In this document: positions 42,203 through 52,104 of the stretch, one piece after another
Layout: each line of letters opens with the position of its first letter
Position numbering within the stretch: the first letter of the stretch is position 1
Origin: Blepharisma stoltei
Taxonomy: Eukaryota; Ciliophora; Heterotrichea; Heterotrichida; Blepharismidae
Assembly: GCA_914767885.1 (NCBI GenBank)
Contig: CAJZBQ010000036.1
Coordinates: 682,001 to 746,000, forward strand
Direction of reading: 5' to 3'
Length of the DNA: 64,000 bases
Program-made: the position numbers and the translations under genes
Notes under the pieces: model-generated
Told to the model about the DNA's origin: nothing
Database searches by the model: none
The model's input: the letters and a program-made list of their open reading frames with translations, nothing else

Positions 42203-43838
42203 TTAATTCAATTTTATTTTTTTAGAAGCTTCAGATTCATCTCTTGATGATATACAGTCCAGAATTAGTTTCCTATGAGGAGCGGGAAGATTTAAATTCT
42301 CAAGGTCTCTTTCGTTTAAAGTTAAAAATTCATCCATTGAAATTCTTTCATCTTCAAAAAGCTTGATATATCTTTCTAGTCCTATACTACATAACAGATC
42401 TCCTATGTTAAGAGTTTTAGATTCTAGGTTTTGAATTTCTTTTTGAAATAATTTCCTCTGCACTGGCTTTGGCCTATCTTCATCAACTGTTAAATCAATT
42501 ATTTCATTTCTTTCCGGATTTGGCGACAATAAGTAGAAATCTTTAATAAATTTATTTTCGTTTCTCTTGAAGCCCACAGCGATTTTTTCTCTTGTTTTAA
42601 TTTTAGCTATTTTTGCAGCTTCTTCATCGTTGCTATATTTTTTTATGGTTGTTTGCTTACTCCCCCCTCCGTGAGTGAACAGAGCCTTGGAAAAATCCCT
42701 ATTTTATGCCCAAAAAACCCACACTTCTTTAACGAACAAGAATTTTTTAAAAAAAAAATTAGGTATAAAAAATATCTTGATATATAAGTAAATTTAGCAT
42801 AATGAAATCTCTTGGTAATTCTGTTTAATTTTTTAACAGCTTGGAAGCGGGGGAGTTAGAATTTTGCCCTTCAAAACCTGTATCAATTTTGATAGAATTT
42901 CCGCTTACTTGGACTTTCCAGTATTCAGTTTTATCGATATGCTCTAGTTCTAAATATGTGCCATCATATAAGTTCTTTTCTGATAAAATTGATGTAAAAC
43001 GATTTTTCACAGGAGTTTTTGCGGGGGATTTTAAAATAAGCCGGTTTAAATAAGGATGGTCTTGAATATAGCCTTTATTTTCTTTTGAAATTACTAAAGT
43101 CATAGCCCGAGATAATGCCTCTTCATTAGATTCGTACGCAGATAATCCACTTTGTATATCATGCTCAACACCGTCTTTTAATTTTCCATATCTAATATGA
43201 TTTATTGAGCCTTCATTCATATATACATAAAAAATAGGCGTGGCGAGCCAACCTGCACTCTTATCACCTGTAGCCGGACGAGAGTCTGAGGGCCAGGTTC
43301 TGCTTGGTCTGATGGAGCGCAATGCCGGGCTAGCCGACCGCAGGCTCACATCCAGTGCAAGGTTTTACTCTGAGGATGAGGAGTAAGAGGATGGAACTTG
43401 GAATTGGAAAGAGATAAGCCAGCAAGGCTAGAGGAAGTTCGCTGGCCAATCGGGGATTTACTAGCGCGATACCGTGAGCTACGCCATGGACTACAAGTTT
43501 CATCTGGGGCCGATAGCCTAATCAAAAAATTCGCTTTTTAAATTTTCAGAAAAAGCAACTCGTCAACTTACTTCACAGTGACCCAATGTATCTATCTCCG
43601 GATAGTAAGTGTAGGCCCTTGCCCGGAGGCAGCAACACAAGCCTTATGCTGTCGAATCAGGCTAGTGAGCAAAGGGGTGTGCGAAGCAAGTGATGTGAAA
43701 AGCTTTTTCAAACTTACCGAGCTTCTCTATAACAATTTAATGAATGAATGAGCCTTCATTTATAATTTCTCAAAATTTGTGATTTGTGTCATGAACTAAA
43801 TACCTTTTCTCATTAAGGCTAAATTTTGCGGGTTCCAT
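42203..43838 (-). CDS. Double-WGR and SAM domain protein (PARP-regulatory-like)
   Basis: 297 aa after removal of R14 and an M1 element. First WGR: KFWEIINEGSINHIRYGKLK, restored exactly across R14, with TGA as Trp. Second WGR: YWKVQVSGNSIKIDTGFEGQ, NSKQTTIKKYSNDEEAAKI, then KIKTREKIAVGF, restored across the M1 element. A C-terminal SAM domain follows (LLCSIGLERYIKLFEDERIS, LTLNERDLENLNL, HRKLILDC). WGR domains bind DNA ends in PARP1-type enzymes; SAM drives oligomers. No PARP catalytic region follows. It may be a nuclear DNA-damage or chromatin factor, possibly partnering with a PARP. Confidence 0.85.
42660..42858. mobile_element. Short M1 MITE acting as an IES in a WGR exon
   Basis: 199 bp between TA 42658-42659 and TA 42857-42858; left end CTCCCCCCTCCGTGAGTG intact, right end eroded to AGCGGGGGAGTT. 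Deletion joins FEGQNS to KQTTIKKYS in frame and completes the WGR domain. Confidence 0.94.
43222..43748 (+). mobile_element. Retroposon R14 (family A) in the first WGR domain
   Basis: 527 bp with the 16-bp TSD TGAGCCTTCATTYATA (43206-43221, 43749-43764; one mismatch). tRNA-head-like CTTGGTCTGATGGAGCG and GGCTCACATCC segments about 60-110 nt in. Tail TTTAATGAATGAA. Confidence 0.9.
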
Positions 43839-44163
43839 ATTTTATATTGTTACAACTTAAACAATAAGAGGTTGATCATTATTCTTTATGTAAATTCTAA
43901 TTCTATGAAAATATAATCAGCAAAGTATCAACGAAATTTAGGTAATATTCTTTGATTGAGCTATAGATTAGATTGTGCTACTTTAAAAAATTATGCACAT
44001 CAATGCTAGCAATCATACTTTTCAAGAAAATTGATATGATCTCCTATTCCACATCCCATCAAATATCTTCGATTTATTTTTCCCCTTAAAATGTGTTTAT
44101 TTTTACACTACTGCTTTAAAGCTTAATATCCTCAATATATCAAGAATATTACACTTAATAAAT

Positions 44164-44748
44164 ATGCCTAGACTATTACTCATCGCCTTACTTCTAGGTA
44201 TTAGCTATTCTTTTGATGTTGTGATCCCTACCCAAGTTGAGCAATGCTTTTACGAAGACCTGGCTCCTCAAACTCTCATAGTAGGTGAAGTTCGCTCAAA
44301 AAATCCTAGCAAAGCTCTTTCAGTGAAAGTACGTGACCCAACTGATCTCCTTTTGTTTGAGAAATCTCAAGTAGATTACGCTAAGTTCTCTTTTACTTCG
44401 CTGGAGTCAGGAATTTATCAAATCTGTGTATTAAATAGCGGCCCAGCCATAGCCACGTCAGTCGATGTGAAAACTGGAGTCAATGCAAAAGATTACTCTG
44501 CAATAGCTTCAACGAAGGAGCTAAAAGATATTGAATTAAAGCTGAGAAAGCTTGAAGATCAAACTAAACAAATACATACCAAAGTCCAATATCTTAGAGA
44601 AAGAGAAGAAGAAATGAGAGGGACCAACCAAACCATCCACAACAGAGTTATAGGGTACAGTATTTGCACACTTGTTTTTCTGGTTGCACTTGCATTAGTG
44701 CAGATTCTTTACTTAAAGAGATTCTTCAGGGCTAAAAAGATGATATAA
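44164..44748 (+). CDS. p24/TMED family cargo receptor
   Basis: 194 aa type I membrane protein. Signal peptide MPRLLLIALLLGISYSF, then a GOLD domain (VIPTQVEQCFYEDLAPQTLI, VRDPTDLLLF, GIYQICVLN, with two cysteines that would form the disulfide), a coiled-coil stalk (ELKDIELKLRKLEDQTKQI) and one span (GYSICTLVFLVALALVQILYL). The cytosolic tail KRFFRAKKMI has the FF and dibasic signals that bind COPII and COPI. p24 proteins cycle between ER and Golgi and select cargo. Intact gene without intron or insertion. Confidence 0.95.
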   Translation: MPRLLLIALLLGISYSFDVVIPTQVEQCFYEDLAPQTLIVGEVRSKNPSKALSVKVRDPTDLLLFEKSQVDYAKFSFTSLESGIYQICVLNSGPAIATSVDVKTGVNAKDYSAIASTKELKDIELKLRKLEDQTKQIHTKVQYLREREEEMRGTNQTIHNRVIGYSICTLVFLVALALVQILYLKRFFRAKKMI

Positions 44749-44940
44749 GGTAATAAAAGTCGGTAAAATCAATAAAAATGGTTATGCGGAACCTATTAAT
44801 TTGAATAGTTAAATATTCAATGTGAGGGTGAGCTGCAATTTTGTGGAAAAAATTAGAGAATGCATGAAATGAAAGATTCATTAATTTGCGAAAATCTTTT
44901 TTATTATTATTTATAAAATTTTAAGATATTGTCTAATACG

Positions 44941-46517
44941 GTGGATTCGCGAAAAAACACCAAGTTTTATAACTTGGAAGAGAATTTTAGTTTTTGGGAA
45001 AAGAGTAAATGCATTTCAGAAAGAGAGACTACTGCTCCTATTACAGAAGCGATTTTTAAAGGATGACTTACAATATGCCACAAGAATTGTGTACACAAGA
45101 AGAGATTTTTCGTTATCACTAACTCCTTCCCTGAGCGAAAAAACTATTGGAAAAATCCCAAAATTTTGGTAAAAACCCACCCTCAGTGAGCGAACAACAG
45201 ATTTTTTTAAGTGATAACTATTATAATGAAATCTCTAGCTTATCCTGTTTAATTTAAAACAACTCTCATTTTAAAATATAAATTTTAAAAATTAAATTAA
45301 TATTTGCTTTAAAATTATTTCTAATTTTTTATATATAAAAAATAAAAAAAACTTTTTCTCTCACAGAGGGGAGTAAGAATTTTATTTACTATTGCAAAAG
45401 CCAAGAAGATATACGGATTAGAAAGTGAGTCTCAATTTCTTGGCTCAAACTACAACCGTTCTTTATCGCTACAAAATTAGGAGACCAATATGGATTTCGG
45501 CTTGAAGGGAACAGGAGATTCCAAGATTTTTTTGCTGAAAATCAAGAGATCTTAGATCTTTGACTTGACAAGCTGTCTAGACTTACAATTTTGGAAGATT
45601 TAGAAGACGATTTCGCAATACAAAAAGAGCTAGGGAGAGGGAAATTTGGAAAAATTTATTTAGCAAGTGAGTTTTATACAAGAAAAATCTATGCTGTGAA
45701 GTGCCTTCCTAAAGAAAAATCAATGATAGAGAAATCATTGAGTGACCAATTTAAAAATGAGGTGGAAATCATGAGGAAGCTAAATCATCCCAGAGTTTTG
45801 GGTCTTCATTATTTATACGAGTCAAGTAATGATATAAAACTTGTATGTGATTATGTAAAAGGAGGAGACCTAACTCAAAGAATGAGAAGTATAAAAAAAT
45901 ATCCAGAAAATCTTGCTATAATGTTTATCATAAATTTGCTTGAAGCCATAGATTATCTCCACTCTAATGGTGTTGTTCATCTTGATCTTAAGCCTGATAA
46001 TATTCTTCTTGAAGACCACGAAGGGTTCAAAATCTGTGATTTTGGCTTGTCTGCTCAGTTTGAGACTGACAACGAGCTTACTTCAAAATGTGGAACTCCA
46101 GGCTACATAGCTCCAGAAATCCTGCGCGATGAAAAATATGGGACAAAAGCTGATATTTTTAGCGTCGGGATCATTTCCTACCAGCTTCTTACTGGCAAAT
46201 TACCATTTGAAGGTTTTGATGTACTAACTATTTTAGCAATAAATAGAGAGTGCCATATAAATTTCCACGAAGATGATTGGTCACATCTTTCGAGTTCAGC
46301 TAAAAATTTTGTAATACGATTAACAGATCCTGATCCTTTTATTAGGCCAACTGCGAAAGAAGCATTAGATGATCCTTGACTAAGCAGTTTGTGGGGGAGA
46401 AAAATCAGGGATGTAGAACAGCCGAAAAAGAAAATTTCAATTGAAGTACCGGAATTCGTATTTCGATCAAAATTGAAGCTGAACTCAAAACCCAACAATG
46501 AATGCGTGTTAGATTAA
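44941..46517 (+). CDS. PH-domain Ser/Thr protein kinase, IES in PH domain
   Basis: About 441 codons after removing the M1 element. The PH domain reads AIFKGWLTICHKNCVHKKRF then FVITKNFIYYCKSQ across the repair, and ends EILDLWLDKLSRL. The kinase has ELGRGKFGKIYLAS, YAVKCLPKE, VVHLDLKPDNILL, ICDFGLSAQF, SKCGTPGYIAPEIL, and the CAMK-like end PTAKEALDDPWLSSLW. Four TGA codons are Trp, two of them in invariant positions. The real start is not found: the frame is open from a TAA at about 44918 with no ATG, so exon 1 or another eliminated segment may be missing. Lipid-regulated signalling is inferred. Confidence 0.85.
45122..45375. mobile_element. M1 MITE acting as an IES in the PH-domain exon
   Basis: 254 bp between TA 45120-45121 and TA 45374-45375; ends ACTCCTTCCCTGAGCG and CTCTCACAGAGGGGAGT. 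TA-to-TA deletion joins FFVIT to KNFIYYC. Confidence 0.93.
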
Positions 46518-46558
46518 TGATGATGAAGTACTAAAGTGTAAAGTGTGTCTAAGTATAC

Positions 46559-46871
46559 TAACTCCAAAATTTAATTGGAAACAAAAAATCCTGTTCCAAT
46601 TTAAAGGGGGGTTAATTTTTTGTAAAAAAATATAATTGGCACAATACCTTAAATTTTAATTAATTTTTATGAGGAATTAATTGTAAATTAATCAATCTAT
46701 TTAGTGTAAAAACTATTTAAATAGCTTTCTTTTTACACTTTCTCCATTAAATTAGTTCAAAACTAATTTTATAAAAATTAGTATTATATAAAATTTTCAT
46801 ATTGAAGAAAAAAATAAAGGGGTTAAAGTACCCACAAAATGGAAATTTTGTTCTTATTTAAAGGGGGAGTA
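46559..46871. mobile_element. M2 MITE between kinase and BCD1 genes
   Basis: About 313 bp. Left end is a short hairpin (ACTCCAAAATTTAATTGG / CCAATTTAAAGGGGGGTT), right end ATTTAAAGGGGGAGTA. The core AACTAATTTTATAAAAATTAG unit recurs at 58340, 59050 and 62570 in other copies. Confidence 0.85.
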
Positions 46872-46879
46872 AGGACAAA

Positions 46880-47923
46880 TTAATTCTTAATGAAATGATA
46901 ATGAGAAAAATCTGGTGTTGTAATGTATAAGGTTGGGAACTCTACAATTGGTCCATGTTCTTGAGAGTTTTCTTTTAATGTTTCATTTAATGCTTTCTGT
47001 GCATCAATTCTCTGAAAGACCTTTTCCCCTTTTCCTTGCACTCTCTTTTTTCCAACAATCCAAAGGACCCAAAACTCTTTACTTGGGCTTTTACTTAGTT
47101 CATGCACAAATTCTGGCATGGTATTAAAAATTTCTATAGCTTTCCCTAAGGTCTCCAAAACATTTTCATGATCTTTATTCCCATCCACTTCTATTTTAAT
47201 TTCCTTATTATTTGATAAGAAAACTCACTCAATTCGCCAATAAATAATATTTTCCGATTTCATAAACACTGTAGAATTACTATTATGCTTTGACATTGCT
47301 TTTGGCAGAATTCTTAGCTGGATGTTTCTTGCCCTGCATTCATTTTGCAGCAACAAAAATCGTTTCCTATTATCATGTCTTGATAGTTTAGTGATAACTT
47401 TATGAGCTTGGTCAGAAGATCTTATAATATCACTTACTCTCTCCCTCCGTAAGCTAACAAAAGCATTGGAAAATCCCTATTTTTGGCTTAAAAACCTATC
47501 CTCCATGAGCGAACAAAAAATTTTTTATTAAAAAATTTTGATATATAACGATATGAATATAATGAAAATTTTTAACTAAATCTGTTTATATTTGAAAAAA
47601 TTGCATTTTAAAACATAAATTTTACAAATTAGATTCTTCCAATTTATGAGAATTGGGATTTTTTTTAATTTACGATAATTTTATATATATAATTTTTTTT
47701 AAAATTAATTAACCACCCTCGCAGAGGAGGGAGTTAGAAAATTTATATCTCTGTGCATTGTGTTTGTGTTGATATCCTTGATCCCTTCGTATTTTGTTTT
47801 ATCAGGCATCCCACTGCATGAGTATTTAGTTTTGTGTGATTTAACGCATTTCACTGAGCATGTTAAAGATAAGCAGCCAGGGCATTTGTATTTGGATGGT
47901 TCTTTACACATAATACATGCCAT
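46880..47923 (-). CDS. BCD1: Box C/D snoRNA assembly factor BCD1 (ZNHIT6)
   Basis: 247 aa after IES removal. An N-terminal HIT zinc finger (CIMCKEPSKYKCPGCLSLTC, CVKSHKTKYSC) is followed by DKTKYEGIKDINTNTMHRDI-NFL and, across the repair, SDIIRSSDQAHKVITKLSRH. Then come the conserved RARNIQLRILPKAM, FMKSENIIYWRIEWVF (TGA as Trp) and the C-terminal GPIVEFPTLYI. BCD1 is required for biogenesis of box C/D snoRNPs, which guide rRNA methylation. The start codon is 16 bp from that of the divergent gene at 47940. Start chosen at 47923 because the zinc finger begins at once. Confidence 0.9.
47437..47736. mobile_element. M1 MITE acting as an IES in a BCD1 exon
   Basis: 300 bp between TA 47435-47436 and TA 47735-47736; ends CTCTCTCCCTCCGTAAGC and CTCGCAGAGGAGGGAGTT. 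Deletion joins RDINFL to SDIIRSS in frame. Confidence 0.94.
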
Positions 47924-47939
47924 TTTATAAATTAAGAAA
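47924..47939. promoter_or_regulatory. 16-bp bidirectional intergenic gap
   Basis: Only TTTATAAATTAAGAAA separates two divergent start codons (BCD1 and the 47940 gene). Both promoters must lie in or overlap the other's coding sequence, or the UTRs are extremely short. Confidence 0.6.
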
Positions 47940-48713
47940 ATGGAGACATCAAACCCTATGGCGACGACTTCGACAAGCACTTTCCGACTTCCAAATGTGA
48001 AGGATTCATATATTCTTACGAAAAATCATTCTCAATCATGCCATGATTTAGCATCAGCTTTAATTAATCCTAAAAGCAGTCTCTCTATTAGTTATACTAA
48101 AAATCTCAACGAATATCCTATGCCTTATACTTTTTCTCAAAAAATTCCTACCAAAGAAGACATCAGAAAATACAACGAAGAATTTTTATCAAGCAAAAAA
48201 AAATGCCTTGAAACTTCCCCAGAGCCACCACTAGTAAAGTCTGAAAGAGTGATAAAGCTGCCTAGAATCAAGTTAAGTGAGGTCAGAAAAGGAATTTTTT
48301 CTGAAACAAATTGGCATAATAATGATGCTGAAGTTAATATGCCTGAAGAGCAAAAGGCAACGAGATATTCTGCAAGACCTGAAGGCCTTAATGAGTCTTG
48401 GAAAACTATCTTTCCCACAAAAGGACTGCCATATAATAATATTCCGAATACCACTAGTAAAAGATTTACGGTTATTGACCCGAAAAACGATATTGAGTTG
48501 TCAAATTTTATAGTAAATTCTACGAATGCGTTTAAAACAGAGTGGTCGAAAAGAAATGGTTTCAAAGACCGAAAGTTCTTTCCGGAGCTTCACCCTGAGT
48601 TTTTAGGGGTCACAAAAGACAATTTCAGAAAAAGGGATGATTTTGTGGATTATAGGGAAAATATGCTGAAGGTTAAAGAAATGATGGGTGGAGCTTGGGG
48701 AACGAAAAAATAA
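47940..48713 (+). CDS. Hypothetical 257-aa basic protein
   Basis: An intact TAA-terminated ORF with no TGA and no intron. It is basic and Ser/Thr/Pro-rich with short motifs such as TFRLPNVKDSYILTKNHSQS and KLPRIKLSEVRKGIF; the C-terminus (DRKFFPELHPEFLGVTKDNF, then a DDFVDYRENMLKVKEMM helix) looks conserved-like. No signal or span. Style resembles ciliary or cortical proteins, but I recognise no family. Confidence 0.7.
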   Translation: METSNPMATTSTSTFRLPNVKDSYILTKNHSQSCHDLASALINPKSSLSISYTKNLNEYPMPYTFSQKIPTKEDIRKYNEEFLSSKKKCLETSPEPPLVKSERVIKLPRIKLSEVRKGIFSETNWHNNDAEVNMPEEQKATRYSARPEGLNESWKTIFPTKGLPYNNIPNTTSKRFTVIDPKNDIELSNFIVNSTNAFKTEWSKRNGFKDRKFFPELHPEFLGVTKDNFRKRDDFVDYRENMLKVKEMMGGAWGTKK

Positions 48714-49240
48714 TTAGCTAATATATAGAAGGAAATATAATTTCAAATTCATATGGTATGTTAATGAGATTTAAATGTTAGCTATCAAGTCATTAAATTT
48801 AAAATTAATAAATGGAACAGAGAAGCTCTACTTGCATAATGTAAATTGATGCTTAGTATTTAGATTAATGCAACAAAGCATGTTGGCCTTGCATGCAGGC
48901 TTTACAGAAAAAGATTTTTATTGATAAAATAAAAATTTATATTTTCTAACATAAAGAGGCTTATATAGATATATCTTTAGGAAATATAAGTTGACTTAGT
49001 TTTATATTAACTGATATGTTTTCCATAAGTTATGCTTTTATGCTCCGACATTTCAGTCAAAAAGAAATAAAAGTAAAATGGTTACTCAGCAAAAATAAAA
49101 AACTCATCAAAATTTAAAACTTAGCCATCTATATCTAGAGTATCATGTTGGAATAAAAAGATTTATTATTCAATGATACAATTTCTTAACATAAAAAATT
49201 TATGTAAATTTAAGGTCTATTAACAATTAATTTATAAGTT
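48714..49240. other. Non-coding AT-rich spacer
   Basis: About 530 bp without supported genes or repeats. Confidence 0.4.
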
Positions 49241-49489
49241 TTAGTTGTAGCAGGTCGTATTTAATTTCATAAGATCTGCATTTCCTTCAGTGTCACTACA
49301 AGCTGAACTATGTACATTAGATTTTTTCCTTTTTAGGTATAACTCGTTGATTTCTAGCGTCAGAATAGGTGCGTTTTTTACTTTTTTTACTAAAATTTCT
49401 CTCTTTTGCTTTACAATTGCTGCTTGTGATTTTTCTGATTTAGCTTTTGCAATTCTTGGTGTTTTTTTGGAAGACATGCAAGTGCCCAT
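49241..49489 (-). CDS. Small MGxC acylated protein, paralog 1
   Basis: 82 aa. MGTCMSSKK is a strong N-myristoylation plus palmitoylation signal (Gly2, Cys4). A Lys-rich helix leads into the core VKKVKNAPILTLEINELYLK then RKKS, shared with the genes at 50099 and 51817. Probably a peripheral membrane protein of unknown role. Confidence 0.75.
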   Translation of the reverse strand: MGTCMSSKKTPRIAKAKSEKSQAAIVKQKREILVKKVKNAPILTLEINELYLKRKKSNVHSSACSDTEGNADLMKLNTTCYN

Positions 49490-50098
49490 GATTTCTTTTC
49501 TAAAAAATAATGTGTATATGTAATTATAATGGACATATTGTTTTTAAAGGGAAATTCAAAAATATAGGGTAGCATAAAAACTTGAAAGTTAAATGTAATA
49601 AATCTCAAAGAGCATAACACTAAATTACTTCAATTGAAGTAGCAATATTTGCTAACAATATTTTAAAATTAAAATTAAAGCAATAAAAATTGAGCCAATA
49701 AATTGGTTAATTTAATTAGGGAATTATATAAAATATTATTTTAGTATGGAATAGAATTGAAAATGACTATTAAAATTCTAGAACCGGTAGAAGAGATAGT
49801 TAAAGATGGTTACAAAAATCATTCGAATAAAAAAAGGCTTATATTTTTACTTTCATTCGTTATATTTAGCCACAGGTTAAAATTTATCCTAATAAAGCTC
49901 AATGAATATTTTCTTAATTTAAAATACAAATTAGAGAGCACATCTTTGCTCAGGTTGAGGCAATCACAAATAGTTATATTCAATCTAAATTTTTATTAAA
50001 AATTCTAAATTTCAGACCAATCTATCAATTTTCAGCCTTAATAAGCTTGTATATGCAAAAGTTTGATATTCATGGGAATTTACACTAATAATTTAAAA

Positions 50099-50380
50099 AT
50101 GGGTTCGTGCATTTCTCATAAAAAACACTACAGAGCTATTGGTGCAAAAATTGCAACAGAACTTAGTGATCATGAAAGGCAATGAATTAAAATGCAAAGA
50201 GAAGCAGTTTTCCGGAAGAAAATCTCTCTAGCACCTATACTTAAGCTAGAATATAACGAATTATTAGCGAGAAGAAGAGGTCAGTTGTTTCAAACTAAAA
50301 CTAATAGTACGATATCTGAAATCAGCGAAGAATTATTTAAAGGAGATACAATGTGTCCGAGTACGCATCAATCCCCTTAA
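50099..50380 (+). CDS. Small MGxC acylated protein, paralog 2
   Basis: 93 aa; MGSCISHKK start and the core KKISLAPILKLEYNELLARR. An in-frame TGA (50183-50185) must be Trp (ERQWIKM) to connect the acylation signal to the core. Same family as 49241 and 51817 but more diverged; C-terminus acidic then Cys-containing (DTMCPS). Confidence 0.7.
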
Positions 50381-50724
50381 AAGAGTATTTATAATTAATT
50401 AAAAACAATTTTCCTATTTAAACTTAAAGCGAATCGAATTACAGAAAAAATGGGATTAGAAAATTTTATTTTTCTGGGATAAATATGGAAAACAAGCTCT
50501 ATAAAATAAATAAATGTTTTAATTTCTTTTTAAGCAAAATTTTAGTTGTAAAATTGAATGCGGCACTTTTATTAAGATATTTAATAGCATTATGAATTTT
50601 CTTTACAACGAAAATATTTTAAATGGTTCATAATCTACTCGAATATCATAGGAGAGCTGTTGAAAATAAGATCTTACCTGCAAGATAAGCATTATTAGTT
50701 TTAAATAATTGTTTAAGGGTCAAG

Positions 50725-50913
50725 ATGAAAAAAAAACCTGAAATTTTTAAGTTTAGAAAAACCATTCAAAACGAAAATAGTGTCTTAAAAACCATAGTGC
50801 AGAAGGCCTATTTAGAAGAAAAACTCAAAATAAAAATTAGTAATATGTTGGCAAATGATGCTAAGATTTGAGAATATACAAATATTAATGATTCAATAGT
50901 AATATACTTTTAA
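50725..50913 (+). CDS. Possible 62-aa basic protein
   Basis: ORF starting MKKKPEIFKFRKTIQN, with one TGA as Trp (AKIWEYTN). Its order of charged helix then short C-terminus is loosely like its small neighbours but lacks the MGxC start. May be chance. Confidence 0.3.
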
Positions 50914-50929
50914 TTAGAACAAATATAAT

Positions 50930-51590
50930 ACTGAGCTAAAATTAATAAATTTAGTTTTTGGCAGCGAGTTCTATGAACACAATATTTGCTTGAATAGAAT
51001 CAAAACGTAAAGCATTTTAATATTTTAATATATATATAAAAAATTTGCATTATTTTATTTAATCTTGTATAAGTTTTTTTCAAGAAAAATTTTAATTGAT
51101 ATAAATCCATTTTAGCAAATTCAACATTCATTTAAATCAAAAATTTATTATAATATTTAAAATCATTATTTTTAAACAGAAGCACATTAAGAAAAAAATG
51201 CTTTCTACTGACTAGCTATATTAATAGGTTTACTCTTTTTGATTAATTCTTAAGAGAGCTAATTTTAATAAAACCATTTTATTAAATATAATTTTATTAA
51301 TTTATTAATTTTTATTATTAGATTTAAAAATTCTTATATAATTTCTGATTAGTTATGGTGTCTTTTTATAAGGCTTATTATTAAGGCTTATAAAGATTAT
51401 TATCAAAAATTGATTTGGCTGAATCGAAAATGCCATAAATTAATTATCTAGATGCTCAAAACATGTGACTATACTAGTTAATAATTTTATAAATTTCTAA
51501 TTTTTTTTGAAGCCTATGAAAGGTGCAAAGATCAATATCATCACATCCTAGAAATTACAGCTGAAAAAATATAACTAGAGTTTACTTTTC
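50930..51590. other. Non-coding AT-rich spacer
   Basis: Very AT-rich, no supported feature. Confidence 0.4.
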
Positions 51591-51795
51591 TTATTTAGAT
51601 TCCTTTTCATTTTTAGTCAAATCCATCCATTTTCCTTCAACAGCCTGAATTGTAAACGGATTTTTTTGTTTCGACTTACTTTTATAAAATTTATATAATT
51701 TACCAATGCTTTTACAATTATTCAAATTAGCATTTAAAAATGTTGCAAAATCACTTGGGCCCGTATTAAGGCCAGTCGTTTCTAATTGACCGTAA
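51591..51795 (-). pseudogene. Coding-like fragment without start
   Basis: The minus strand reads IYGQLETTGLNTGPSDFATF, then LNANLNNCKSIGKLYKFYKS and a TAA-terminated end VEGKWMDLTKNEKESK. Composition is protein-like and GC is higher than in the flanks, but there is no ATG: a TAA lies just upstream. Could be a terminal exon, a fragment, or chance. Confidence 0.3.
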
Positions 51796-51816
51796 ATATT
51801 AATTTAGCTATAAGAA

Positions 51817-52104
51817 ATGGGTTCCTGTGTATCCTCCAAAAGCTATACAAAAGACACAAAAAGCTCTAGCAAAAAAGAAGAAAAAGAAAAGAAAAGCATT
51901 GCAAAGGAAAAACGAATTGTAATAGCTAAGAAAATCAAAAATGCGCCTATCCTCAAACTTGAAGATAATGAGCTTTATGCGAAAAGGAAAAAGCCATATT
52001 TAGCCAGTCGTGTAAAAAGCGAACTCAGCACAGAACTTTGTGCAGAGCTTACAAAAATCAGCACAGCTTGTTTTAATGACAAGGTGTCCCCTTTATGTAT
52101 TTAA
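51817..52104 (+). CDS. Small MGxC acylated protein, paralog 3
   Basis: 95 aa; MGSCVSSKS acylation signal, then a Lys/Glu-rich helix and the family core AKKIKNAPILKLEDNELYAK then RKKP. The core differs from paralog 1 at few positions. C-terminus with TELCAELTKISTACFN parallels paralog 1 (LMKLNTTCYN). Confidence 0.78.
   Translation: MGSCVSSKSYTKDTKSSSKKEEKEKKSIAKEKRIVIAKKIKNAPILKLEDNELYAKRKKPYLASRVKSELSTELCAELTKISTACFNDKVSPLCI

Noticed and set aside
49757-49999. An 80-codon ORF (KMTIKILEPVEEIV)
   Set aside because: AT-rich composition with Leu/Ile/Lys bias, no homology to the neighbouring small-protein family; chance cannot be excluded.
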